64,000 nt of DNA, taken from contig JAKZAN010000006.1 in NCBI GenBank assembly GCA_023053545.1, forward strand, positions 8,960,351-9,024,350, read 5' to 3'. Both the position numbers and the translations under genes were made by a program. Numbering within the stretch: position 1 is the stretch's first letter; every line of letters begins with the position of its first letter. This DNA is from Lepidurus packardi (Eukaryota > Arthropoda > Branchiopoda > Notostraca > Triopsidae). Below are positions 11,052 through 24,300 of this stretch, piece after piece. Below the pieces are notes generated by a model. That model saw only the letters and a program-made list of their open reading frames with translations. It was not told the DNA's origin and did no database searches.

Positions 11052-14000
11052 TCAACGCTGAGAATAGAGCTCGTTTTCCATAAAAGAACGCCACTGAGGG
11101 CCAAATCCCGAACCCGCTGAAGTCTCGGACTCCCCCGTGCATTGATTATCACAAAATAAGGAAGCTTTCTCTGTACCAGGCCAGTCACTCAGGGTGAAGT
11201 ACGCCAGCAAATGCTGTACCAAGCCTTCGCCTTCTTCCGTTAGCTGCCTCGAAGAAGTTTCGGCAAAGCAACGTGCTAAATACTTCGACTTAGAACAAGC
11301 TTTTTGCACTAAACCTTGCAACAACTTCTGCGAGGGAACCAAGTAACGGTCTGCCAATTGCCACATTTCAATTAGCTCTTCCACAGCAGCGTCTCGGTAC
11401 ACGTGACCACAATCGGCCAGAAAATGGTAAAAATGTTCAAAGGAACTAGAATTAATGCCTCGCAGTTGAATAACAGACTGATGGGCTTCTAAGAAATGCG
11501 GTCCCAACATTGCTGCCAGTACGGGCGACGAATTGAGAACACTTCGACGCATTTGAACCTGATTCATATCGTCAAATTGGAAGGAAACATCCGTGCTTTC
11601 GCTCGAATTTGACAGTTTACAGGGGGACGTAGTGAAGATTGCCAGCTCGCTGACCGGCAGCAGGAGTCGTTTAAAATTGAGGCGCAAACCTAACTCGCGG
11701 AACGCTAAGAAAGTAAAAGTAGGCGGAGTGGTAGCTGTGATGGATTGGAACAGTAGTTCTAGTGCATTCTTCTTCACCATAATATGGTACAGTAAGGTAG
11801 GGGAAGTGACCAAGAAAGGCGTCGACAAGGCAGCAGCCAACCGTTCTTCGCTGATACCTTTCTGGAGCAAGTACAAGATTTCGCCTCTCCCAAAGGTACA
11901 CGTGAGAGCCTGCCAACCCTTTTGCAAGCTGATCTGCAAATCGCGTAAAGAAGTGGCTAGAGTGCAGCAATGAACATCCGGGATAGACAGCGACATCGAA
12001 ATTAAGGGAATTTCGTTCTGGGCGATCAGCTGAGAGAAATACTTGGGGCAAGTAGCCAGTCTCGCTAAAAGCTTCGCTGCCCGAGAATTGGGAGCCGGTT
12101 TCGTGCTCAAATACTGAAGTAACAAAGGTATTAACTTGGCTTGACACAACTGAGGGGGGAAGGGCGTCAGCCACGACAAATGGTTAAGTAAGCAAAGCGC
12201 CCAATCCGCCAGTTCCCGTTCAGGTTGATTATTAGGGCTATCAAGAGAGCACTCTGGACCGTACTGTGGCCAAGATAGACAATAATGCTGTTCTTGGACA
12301 TTCATGAGACAAATATTGACGGTAGGGACGACCTCCGAGCCTAAGCAAACGTGATTCACCATTCGAGTCTCAGATAATCCCTTTGGTTTCGAAGGTGCTA
12401 AGGGTAGGTCTATTGCAAAGATGCTTTTCTCCCGTAGCAGCTCTTCCTCTTCGTCCACTGAGGAAAAATAGTGACTCTCCAAGTCATCGTTGTCTGCACT
12501 TGATGGCCTTAAGGGGCTGAAATGGACCGGGGGTGAATTGAATCCACTGCTGCCACTGCAGCTCCAATCAGAAGAGTCGGAGTCGCAGGGACTAGGCGAG
12601 TCGGGTCCTTGCGAACCAGTCTGGGACTGGAAAGAGAGGGATGATGTGACAGATTCTGAATCGGAAAGCGAGGAATAGGATGAGTTGGAACTGCTGGGAC
12701 TATCCAACCCTAAAGACCATGACCAGCGCCCAGGAACGTCGAAAATATTCAAAGGCTCGTTTTTGAAGGTTCGGGATTTGTTCACTAACTGGCCAAACTC
12801 TTGCTGCACAGCTTGATAGCTGGGACTCGAAATACGAAATCGGGGACCACGACCTTGCAAATCAAGCTGTTCAGTTTTGGAGGAATCACGTGTACATGTT
12901 TCTTGAGTTTTCGTTGGAATGTCGGCCACATTTTCCCCTGAAAATACCGTATTGACAGGGTTAACGTAGTGGTCGAGTTGCGCTTGTAAGTACTGGACTA
13001 TGTTATTTTCCAGAAGAAGCTCGAGACTGGGGTGGTCATGCTCAAACGCGAGCAAAGAGTTGAATACACGCCGTTGTAATGATAGCCACTTCTTTGGGTC
13101 GTAGTCCAGGACTTCTTTTTGATGTAAAAGACGAACTAAGAGAGGAATTCCTCCAGACTGACGCAAATGAACAGTATTTTCTCGTCCCAGCAAACACAAA
13201 GCGCCCAAGTGAGTAGACCAACCTTGATATCAGAAAGAGGTGTAATGGATTTTCATTGTGTAAATGTAAAATAACGCAAAAATAATTTCGTTATAGCAAA
13301 CCTCGTTGACTAGGATTGCCTTGATCCACGACATGAACTAATTTTTCTAGGGAATACGGGTTGACCAGCCACGGACGCACTTCGGATTTTTCGACCAACT
13401 CGGATAAGAGTTTCAACGCTTGCTGCGCTACGACAGAGTTGGAAATTTGGGTCAAGTCAACCAAACGAGCGATGCCTTTGCCACCATCGTCTCCAGCGAC
13501 TAAAACTCGACCCCAATCGTCACTCATAGGACATTTTTTCGTAAAAAATAATATAGTTTTGAGAGCCGATTTTAGCGTTTCTTCATCCTCGGATTTATGC
13601 AGGACTTTCCAAGTGTTCGATAGGCCTAAAGAGTGTCCAATTTCCGCACAATGTTCTTTAATATCGCCCAAATTCTGGAGCGCTCGCAAAACCATGCGCA
13701 ATGTTTCCTCGTTTTGGGACGACAGCAAAATTGCAGAGAGAAAATATGCAATTTTGTATTCGTGAAACTCGGTCGCTGATTTCGGCTCCTTGGCTAAATT
13801 GCCTATAGTCCGGCAAGCTCTGGCTAAAATAGAATCTTCTGTAAACGTATGTAATATGTTGACCAAAGGTGGTAGGCCTCCCCATCGTCGAAACTAGTAC
13901 ACAATATTATAATTTCAGGAAGACAATTTTTTAGGAATTTTTTTACGTGGGTGCGAGATTCAGCATCTAAGCAACAGTTCCCTAAGACGCTTAGCGCAAC

Positions 14001-14297
14001 ATCAACGCACTTTTTGTGGGCTTTCTGCAAGACTGAAACTAAAACTTTTAAACCTCCTCTTCGTTTGAAAAGTTCCACTCCGCCCAATATATTAATAACT
14101 TTGGTCCGGATTTTCACTAGTGCTGAATAGCTCGAATCTGCATCACCGTTCTTAATAATGACCAGTAACTTATCCAAGCGAGTTTCTTTGGGACTTAGTA
14201 ATTTTGAAGTCGATTTGACAATTTCCGGCGAAAACCGCGATGACGGACTGTTATCAATTTTGTTTTTTTTAGAGGCCTTTTCGGAATTTTTTTCCAT
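11052..14297 (-). CDS. ARMC5: Armadillo repeat-containing protein 5 (ARM + BTB)
   Basis: ARMC5 is known in mammals as a CUL3 adaptor involved in turnover of RNA polymerase II subunit and as a tumour suppressor of adrenal cortex. Three exons: 14297-13947, 13893-13302, 13222-11052; total 3114 nt, 1037 aa, in frame. Armadillo-type helices run over about residues 40-420 (GGLKVLVSVLQKAH, RWGGLPPLVNIL, RACRTIGNLAKEP, QSGGIPLLVRLL). A Ser/acidic-rich linker lies near residues 490-590. The C-terminal BTB domain is at about 860-985 (RRSVLNSSPVLAAMLGPHF, FEHFYHFLADCGHVY, LADRYLVPSQKLL). The start is the ATG at 14297; the frame is closed by a stop a little upstream. The large last exon has no introns, unlike neighbouring genes. 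Family assignment rests on the ARM-BTB architecture and BTB motifs. Confidence 0.9.
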
Positions 14298-14597
14298 ATT
14301 ACGAATGTAATACAAATTGACTTGATCCACAGACTACTAAACTATTTGAGAATTAATTTGTTAATTTAATGCTTGTTTACCTTGTATCCTGGAAGTCAGG
14401 CAGGCGATTGCAAAAGACTGTTGGCTTGCTTGAACCAAGTCACGTGATCAAGTGGAGCCTCGCCATCTTGGGTTTTGAGGAAAGGGAGAAGGAATCGCCC
14501 AGTAGTAAAGGCCTTGGATTTATTCGGTTTTATCCGAGGCATCGGAGGCGCAAATTAAGCGCAATTGGTGTAAGTGTGTGCCACTTTGTTCGTTGTA
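14298..14597. promoter_or_regulatory. Bidirectional promoter of ARMC5 and PP1
   Basis: 300 bp separate the two start codons of a head-to-head pair. The segment contains the palindromic E-box TCACGTGA (14440-14447) and CGCCATCTTG (about 14461-14470), the reverse of a YY1-type AAGATGGCG site. No TATA box is evident. Both motifs are common in housekeeping promoters; use here is inference. Confidence 0.6.
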
Positions 14598-16665
<2,068 letters not shown>

Positions 16666-17376
16666 TTTGACAGCCGATACCGACACTACCACGAAATGTT
16701 ACACGTTAAGAAGTCTTATAAATTATCCAATTTTGTCGTCGTTCAACACTTGAAAAACAACAACCAACGATTGTCCTCCCTTGCTCGCCTCTGCCCTATC
16801 CGCTCTTTTTTAAAATCATACTATATACATAGCAAAAAACCTAAGATGGTCTTTCCTATTTTGTTTCCCGGCTCTCCCTGTCCTCTTTTTGACATATGCG
16901 AAAGACTCGGTTCGGCCTCTTTTTGTTTATGCCTTCTTCTATTTTTGTTGCTAATTCGCATTGTTGAAGGGAAGGCAAATTAGAGAAAGCGTAAAAGATC
17001 AAACACGGAATCACGAAGAGGACGTGGGCCCCTTTTCTCTTTGTTTTCCTTTTGTGGCTGATTGGATGGATAGAACGGACGGACATTGGATGGTAACCCT
17101 TTATGTGTACAAATTTGACAACCAGAGTACCGTATGTTGTATTAATCAATATTGTTCGTTGTTTCGTCCGCCACGAAAAGTCAACAACCTATCCTAGGTC
17201 CTACCTATTTTTTATTTTTCTGAAAAAATGCATACGACGTGGACCTTTTTTGTCACCCATCAACCGTATCCTTACGTCCAAAAAAGAAAGTTTATCACTT
17301 CTTCATTTTCGAATTCATCTCATTTCAGTTGCAAATTTGTAATGGCTCGTCCGATAAAAAAAAATACACATTTAGA
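16666..17376. other. Convergent 3' flank between PP1 and CRCP
   Basis: 711 bp holding the 3' UTRs of the two converging genes. The region is pyrimidine-rich at its start. Short open frames on both strands (16696-17342) show no recognisable protein. A TTTATT (minus AATAAA) near 17210 could serve CRCP. No clear AATAAA for PP1 was found. Confidence 0.5.
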
Positions 17377-17923
17377 TCAATCTGACGAAGACACTGCCGG
17401 AATTTTCTCTGCAACAATCTTTAGTAATTGTTCTACTTGATCTTCACTGAGGCGTTCTTCACTATCTTGAATGACCTACAGAAAAAGCCTGTTTTAAGTA
17501 ATCCTATTTGAAGGAAAAGGAATATTAGACAAACCAACTGGATTTCTACAGCCGTCATAGGCCGTAAATTGAGCATCATAAGCTTTTCGGCTCTGGTGAG
17601 TTTGTAGGGCTGGACAGCTTTGCAGAAATCTTCAATGACCTGCGAGGACTGTAACGCACAAGGGGTCTTCTCCAAATATTTTATTGTCTAAGAAATACAT
17701 AACGTTTATTACAGGTCTAAGAGACCTAATTTTAATTAAATACCTGGTATGAAATAGTTGCTAAAGGTTTGCAGACATTTTTCTTAGAATGTTCGTCTTT
17801 TTTTATCTCTAGCATCAATTGTAATACTTCGTAATTGCTCAGGTGGGCTACATTTTCATTTACCCTAAACGAGACCAATTTATAACAGCTTCTGAGGAAA
17901 ATTTTCTGGACTTACACTTCCAT
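17377..17923 (-). CDS. CRCP: RNA polymerase III subunit RPC9 (CRCP, Rpb4 family)
   Basis: RPC9 pairs with RPC8 in the stalk of RNA polymerase III, which makes tRNA and 5S rRNA. Four coding exons: 17923-17916, 17864-17744, 17687-17535, 17475-17377; total 381 nt, 126 aa (human about 148 aa). The first coding exon carries only ATGGAAGT; joining it to the next gives MEVVNENVAHLSNYEV, which matches the known N-terminus pattern. Later family motifs are TIKYLEKTPC, YKLTRAEKLMMLNLRP, TAVEIQLV and DSEERLSEDQVEQLL, as in the HRDC-like Rpb4 fold. The stop is followed by AT-rich sequence. The gene converges on PP1. The three short introns are 51, 56 and 59 bp. Confidence 0.93.
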
Positions 17924-18582
17924 GCTTGGCAAGGTGGTTCGTAAAATGCGAACAGCGAACTGATAAAAGGGGAACGCAATTGGCGAACCCTGTTCTGTTA
18001 CCACGAGCAGCGGCTGGTAACGAACTTTACAACTTCTTTTTTTATTTATTATTTGATGGCACCGCCTTCAAACTGTTTTGTAAACAAACAAATGTGTACT
18101 TACCTAGCTGTGCATACGGAAAGCTTTCATATCGCCTACTTGTAATAGAACATAAAAGATGGTAATCAGAAGCGTAGCACAGTACGCAAGTGCGTAGCAA
18201 AATTTTCTAAATTACGGGCGCGCCAAAATGGACTGCCAAATGAGCACCAAATCTGTAAAGTGCGTACCATTAAAAATCTTTAGCTACGCCGCAGATGGTA
18301 ATGAAATGCGCAATAAAACGGGAAACTTTATTACTCCATAATTGAAGATGTTTTTCCTTAAGTGTTTCGTTGATGTTTTTTCCTATTTTGCAGCTTTATA
18401 CGATGTAGTAGTTGTTAACACGTCCTTTTTATCATTACATATCTCTTCGTTTTGGTCAGAATATAAATGGACAATTCAGATATAACTCCTTATTTTTGAC
18501 CTCGGCATCACTGCAGGATGTTTTTAAGACCAAATCCAAAGTTTCTTCGTCACTATCGCTAGTCCTTGATGAAGATTACTAC
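17924..18582. other. Region upstream of CRCP and of the small plus-strand ORF
   Basis: AT-rich. It contains repeats of GCGTAGC / GTGCGTA around 18170-18300, partly inverted (GCGTAGCAAAATTTT and AAAAATCTTTAGCTACGC). A pyrimidine-rich acceptor-like TTTTGCAG ends at about 18393 and another, CACTGCAG, at about 18515. These could be splice sites of a 5' exon of the following ORF. Divergent promoter function is inferred from layout. Confidence 0.4.
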
Positions 18583-18615
18583 ATGAAAAACAAAATTTGC
18601 GCTTCAGAAAGAGCT

Positions 18616-18942
18616 ATGGCTAATTCCTTTATTTTTGATTTGAGTGCTAAATATTTGCTGTGGCTCTTTTGTTCGGTATCTTTATGCCGAGCAGGTAAAA
18701 GCGCTCGGGAGTTGCTAGCTTGCCAAGCGCCTTACCAGTTGACCAGTTGCTCTGACCACTGGAAAACGATCCTCGAAACCAGGGTGCTTTGCGAGTACTC
18801 CATTGTTATTAATCGAAGCAATGCCACCATGCCAATTGACACTTCACAACCCAGTCACTCAGAAAGAAATGCTTGTGCCAGGATCAAAAATCGCTTCAAG
18901 ACCAGTAGCACGTACATTCGTCTAACGAAATGGTACGGCTAA
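18616..18942 (+). CDS. Unassigned small protein, possibly secreted, 4 Cys
   Basis: I do not recognise this protein. The frame is open from 18412 to the TAA ending at 18942 (176 codons), long for this AT-rich DNA. I chose the ATG at 18616 (108 aa) because the next residues look like a signal sequence with hydrophobic core YLLWLFCSVSL. An upstream ATG at 18583 or spliced 5' exons are equally possible. The mature part has four cysteines (LLACQ, TSCSD, VLCEY, NACAR) and one N-glycosylation motif (NRSN). A poly(A) signal AATAAA starts 23 bp after the stop, which supports a real 3' end. It lies between CRCP and the epoxide hydrolase. It could also be the last exon of a larger gene or a chance frame. 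Confidence 0.45.
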   Translation: MANSFIFDLSAKYLLWLFCSVSLCRAGKSARELLACQAPYQLTSCSDHWKTILETRVLCEYSIVINRSNATMPIDTSQPSHSERNACARIKNRFKTSSTYIRLTKWYG

Positions 18943-18964
18943 TCTTTCCTTATTATTGTAAGAT

Positions 18965-18970
18965 AATAAA
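18965..18970 (+). terminator. Poly(A) signal AATAAA after the small ORF
   Basis: Canonical AATAAA, 23 bp downstream of the TAA of the unassigned ORF. Confidence 0.5.
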
Positions 18971-19515
18971 ATCTCTTATTGATACCAATCATCCAGACAT
19001 AAAAGATACGAATTCATAAAATGTCATAATGCTTAAGAGCGTTTCACATTTATTCTCAAAATTCTCTGGGGACCCACTAATATGCAGCTGTTGGTATTTC
19101 CGTAGTGCTGATATCCCCCACCAATGTGAACCATTGGCAACCCATTACGTAAAGTTTCACGTGCTTTTCCATTTTGCTGCGCGAGTTTTCCACCTTTGCA
19201 CTTTCACTACAATGCGAAACGGCAAATGGAGATGAAACCAATGGAAGAGAGTTTCGCGTTTCGCATTTTGCTTTTGGGTCGGTCACCTGCTCAAACCATG
19301 CCAAAGTTCGAAAGTCGACTGGGAAACGAGCTAAAATCGTGTTGTCAATGTTAAACTGTTAAGTAAGCGTTTGTAAAGATTTTTTTTTCTAGAGACTAGA
19401 TTTTTACAAGATTTAAAGTAATTAATAAACATTAGGTTTTGCATAATTTTTCTGTCTATTATTCGATTACTAATGTCTACTGTTTTTTTTGCATTAATTT
19501 GAAGGGTTTATAATA
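18971..19515 (+). promoter_or_regulatory. 5' flank of the epoxide hydrolase gene
   Basis: 545 bp with no recognised exon. AT-rich close to the start codon, with a GC-richer block at 19100-19340 that is open in several frames on both strands. It must carry the promoter of the downstream gene; no specific element is identified. Confidence 0.4.
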
Positions 19516-21198
19516 ATGAGCACAGCGAAGACGTTTATATTACTTGGGATTTTATCAGCGTTCCTAGTTCCAGTCCTATGGATGGCCTTATGCCCCACTC
19601 CGCCTTTGCCTAACTTAGACGATGGCTGGTGGACCACAAAAATTCGCCCAGATACTGAAGATGCTGTTATACATGCATTTCAAATCCATATACCAGATGA
19701 GGTATCGCCATTTCATCACTTTGTTTGGACACAAGAATTAATGTGCTTTCTATTTTGATTCTGCTGTTTTTTAAGGTTTTGGTCGACTTGCAAGATAGAC
19801 TCAAACAAGCTACAAGGTTAACAAGGCCTTTAGCCAATGCTAATTTTAGCTATGGTTTTAATACAGATGCCTTGGAAGGCGTCTTGGAATATTGGCAGGG
19901 CCAGTACGATTGGCGCGAACAGGAAAAAATTCTCAACGAGTATCCCCATTTCAAGACCCAAATCGAAGGCTTGGATATCCATTTCATCCACGTCAAACCT
20001 AAGGCGATTCCGCAAGGAGTTCAAGTACTACCCGTGATCATGCTCCACGGCTGGCCAGGCTCATTCATTGAGTTTTACAAAGTGATTCCACTCTTGACCC
20101 AACCGAATTCTGAACACGCATTTGTATTTGAAGTCATCATTCCGTCGTTACCAGGTTACGGATTTTCTCAAGGGGCTGAAATCCCTGGACTGGGTCCTAT
20201 AGAAATGGCGCAAGTTTTCAACAAACTCATGAAAAGATTGAACTTTGACCATTATTACGTCCAAGGAGGCGACTGGGGGTCTTTAATTGGCACCAACATG
20301 GCTACTCTTTATCCTAGAAAGTACATTCGTCAGTATTATATCTTCTTTTGTACTTAAAGCGAATTTTATCCTATTTCTCGCGTGGAATGTAAAGCGTCAA
20401 AGGACTACATCTAAACATGGCTGCAGCCCCAAAAGCGTCCGCCAGTTTCAAGATCTTCCTGGGCTCTTTCTGGCCATCTTTACTAGTCCCTGAGCAGTAT
20501 CAGCATTTAGTATATCCAATGCTGGATAAATTCGAGTTCTTGATTCTTGAAACCGGCTATTTACATATTCAAGCCACGAAACCTGACACAATAGGTAAAT
20601 GTATCCTTAAAGACTAGAACGTATTATAACCCATAGTTTTTCAAAGGAGTGGCGCTAAATGATTCCCCTGCCGGCTTAGCTGCTTACTTACTTGAAAAGT
20701 TCTCTACCTGGACTAACCGTAAATTCATGCAAGAGCCTGATGGTGGTTTGACAAGAAAATATAAAATGGACGAACTATTAAACAACGTCATGATCTATTG
20801 GGTGACCAATTCGATCACCACTTCCATGCGATTGTATGCCGAAGCCTTTTCCAAGCGGACTTTTGCGTATAGGCTAGACGAGTAAGCATTCGTTAAGCGA
20901 TTATTGTTTTAAATGCTTGTTTTTGTCTAGCTATAATCTAACCAATTTTAATCTATCTTTCTTTCGTGCCCGCCATTTTAGCATTCCTTGTGTGGTGCCA
21001 ACTGGAGTGGCAGCATTCCCCGAAGAACTTATGGTCCACCCGGCTCCGGTTTTGACTTCCAAATTTGTCAACTTGGTTAGTTTCAACTATATGGCTAGTG
21101 GAGGCCATTTTGCTGCTTTCGAAGAGCCCGAGTTACTTGCTAAGGATGTCTGGCGAGTCGTAAAACAGATTGAGTCAATCCCAGCGAAAACTTTTTAG
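19516..21198 (+). CDS. Microsomal epoxide hydrolase (EPHX1 / juvenile hormone epoxide hydrolase family)
   Basis: Membrane-anchored alpha/beta hydrolase that opens epoxides to diols; in arthropods this family includes juvenile hormone epoxide hydrolases. Five exons: 19516-19701, 19776-20320, 20395-20594, 20647-20881, 20982-21198; total 1383 nt, 460 aa, in frame (family about 455-460). An N-terminal hydrophobic anchor (about residues 5-28) precedes the family motif GWWTTKIRPDTED. The oxyanion motif HGWPGS is at residue 153, the nucleophile in GGDWGS is Asp228, the acid is probably Glu404 in FPEELM, and the base is His431 in GGHFAAFE. All catalytic residues are therefore present. PLANANFSYGFN and LNDSPAGLAAYLLEKFSTW are also typical. 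Whether juvenile hormone or xenobiotics are the substrate cannot be told from sequence. It converges on the homeobox gene. Confidence 0.97.
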
Positions 21199-21338
21199 CA
21201 AGCCAATGTGTTACTCATGTATTCGCCAGAATGGGAAGAATCCCAAGCCAATGTATTTTGGTTGTCAGTCGAAATTTACAAATTTAGTATTTTTTTCTAT
21301 GTATCTTTGGTAGGTTTTGTTATCGTTATTCTTCTTAT

Positions 21339-21344
21339 TTTATT
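21339..21344 (-). terminator. Candidate poly(A) signal of the homeobox gene
   Basis: TTTATT on plus (AATAAA on minus), only 8 bp beyond the homeobox stop codon. It would give a very short 3' UTR; a more distal signal is possible. Confidence 0.3.
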
Positions 21345-21351
21345 GTTGGTT

Positions 21352-24300
21352 TCAGTAATCGTTGTGACTTGTACTGGGTAGTGAGGGGTTAGTGCCAGGG
21401 CTCAATAAATTCAAACTTGACGATCCATCCATGGCAGTAGGCGTGAGTGAGCCTGTCCGGTACTGTCTGACGTAGTTACAAGCGGGGTTGATACTATTGG
21501 GTGCACTGTCCATTCCGTGTAGACTTGGTGACAGCGAAGGGAGTGATTGCAGGTGACCTGGATATAAAGGATTGAAGTGCGGAGCAGGAGCGGCACAAGG
21601 ATTCGCGTAGTTGAAGAACCTACTTAATCTCCATTATTATATCGTTTTTTTAGGGGGTTGTTTTCTTTAGCTTACCATAACCGATCGCCAATGTACAGAG
21701 GGCGTGGTACCATAACTCCCAAGGAAGAATAGTATTGTTGTGCCAAGACCTCTAGGTCGTTGGTATATTTCCGCTTCCATTTCGTGCGTCGGTTTTGGAA
21801 CCATATTTTGATCTGTAGATTTAATTAACGGCGTTATGGACTTTTTTAAAAAATAAATATTTTTGTTACCTGCGTTTCTGTTAATTTGAGTTGTTTGGAT
21901 AGCTGCAGACGTTTGGAAACGGACAAGTATTTGTTTTTCTCAAACTCGGATTCTAAAGCTTTGATCTGAGCTGCGGAAAAGGCAGTTCTGGGCCGTTTTT
22001 TACGTTCGTCGACGTTGCTTTCACCCTGGCCGTCATCTGCAGTAATAGAAGGGGAGGGGGGAAGATCGCAAAAGAAACGGAATGACTACTTTGTATATAC
22101 CAACCCCTCTTAAGGTTTCGTGAGCTGTAGGCTCCTAAAATGAACTTCTATTGCGATATACCAAAAAGAGGGAAGTGCAGGAGGCTCAAGGATTTAAAGG
22201 CTAATCATCGTGGCACTTTGTCCCATGTATCATTTTAGCTACGTGTAAGAGGCTATTATAGGAGTCATGGGCCATCGCCTGTTACGAGCTACCACCATTG
22301 TCAGGGACACAACTCAACCCCACCTAAGCCGTACTTGACCTGATACGCGAAGAGCTGACATTAATGGAACACGCTAAGTGAGTAGAAAGGCCTGTCCTGC
22401 CTGTTCTATAGCAGAAACTCTTGTTTTTTTCTTTTGCTCGGGACATGTACACTGGGTCCCTTATTCTTCCTTGTGGGTGTTTTATGTAAAGCCCTTAATT
22501 CGATAGTTCATTGTAATACGTTGGCAACAAAAAGGGTAATTGGGGTATTGTCATATGTTTGCAAGGCGCTATCAAATGACGTTCTAGTCGTATAAATTTG
22601 TTAACATGAGTGATTTATACATTCTCTGTGTCTCTAGAACTCTAAGTAACGTTTTAAAGGTATAAAGTGTATTGCTTTAACTTATGAGATTCGGTAGTAT
22701 TTTTAGCGCCAAATTTGAATCCACTTCTGGAGCATGAGTCCAAAGCCGCGTTCATTGTGTCCTAAGTTTAAGTCGACTTAAAAGTCTATCCCGAGACTTA
22801 CGTTTTTCGACGTGGATAAACTTCGGGCTTACAAGCGTCTGATTTAACTTTTGTTTAGATTTTGAACGGCGACTTATAGTTTTGATCTCAAGTCAGGCAA
22901 GTCTAAAACGGGCACTCATGTGACCAGACTCGAACTTTGCTCCGCCCCCTCGAATTTGCGTTTGTCTTTACTACGTGAATGCTAAAATTAGTGGAATTTT
23001 TTATAATATTTTATTTTTTACACATTTTAATGTGGTTTAATACTGTAGCATTAATGTTACTCCATATATGCTTGTCGTAACCCTGAAAACAAGTGACTTT
23101 TGAGCAAGACATTATATTTCAAGTTGATTGTAGACAATATTAGAAGTGTTTCCCTCTGGGTGGAACTGAGCAATATAGCGTATATTTTCACAGGTAACCG
23201 CATACATGGGTGGAGCAATAGTAAACTTATGGTTACTTTTTCGTTCGTTTAGCGTTTACGACTTTTCCAGTCGACTTCCGTAAGCTTTCAGAAGTTTGGG
23301 CGCTTATAAGTGTCGAATAAGTCCAGCAAGTTTCTCTTGTCTAAATTCATGTAAAAGCTGCAAAACGAATGTGGCTCATATTTAGAGCCTGACCAATAAT
23401 GTAAGTTTGCCCCTATTGATGTAAACACAGCTAACCGTAAAGTAAATGTGATTAGTTGGTTTACTAAGGTTAAACTAGATATTTTATTAGGAAAAAATGT
23501 TTATCTCGAGGCTTCTGAAGCATTGACAGGGAAAGAATAGTGACTATTGTGTATCCTTAGTTATGTATGAGCAAAGCATCTCGTATTTGATAAGCTGGTT
23601 GTCGTTAAGTGGTTGCTGTGCATGTGAACATTACTGTAACCGGCTTTTGACGTGGAACTATTGTGTTCTAATGGAAGGGGAGCAGTATATTCAGTTTCAG
23701 TAACCAACAATTACCATGTAGAACAGTGTAAAAGAATCCCCCCCTATCTGTGTGTTAGTGGACGCTTCCATAAAAAAAAGGGGGGGGGGGGGAGGTAATA
23801 TATTTCCTCTCCGCCTCCCACCCTTTTTGACACAAACGCTAAAGCACAAGCTCAACTGAAGTGGCCAGAACGAAACGACTCCGCGTGTGACCCCCTCACT
23901 AATCTCATTCATTATACAAAACAAGGCAAGATTTACACCTGACGTGTCGCTCAGGTATCTATAGCTTCGTATTTTAAGTGGATGTCACATTACTTACCTA
24001 AACGAATGTTATGAGTATGCGATTTAAATCACAAAGATTTCATAATTCATGCTAATTCATAACAAGTCCCTATTCGGGCCTAGCGTCTCTGAGAAAATGA
24101 AAATCTTTTTTTCCATGACGTCACTCTATCATACGTCTCTACCGTGCTGATTGGATTTGAACTTCAAGTTTTCATATAAGAAATCGGATTTGTTAATGCT
24201 ATATAGATTTATAGTTATATGTATATTATTAGAATGTGGGTAAAAGGAAAACTCTGTTAGTTTGATTTGAGTATTATATTTGATCCTAACTAATAAGCCC

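Noticed and set aside
11593-11973. 126-codon plus-strand open frame
   Set aside because: Lies antisense within the ARMC5 last exon, whose ARM/BTB reading is strongly supported.
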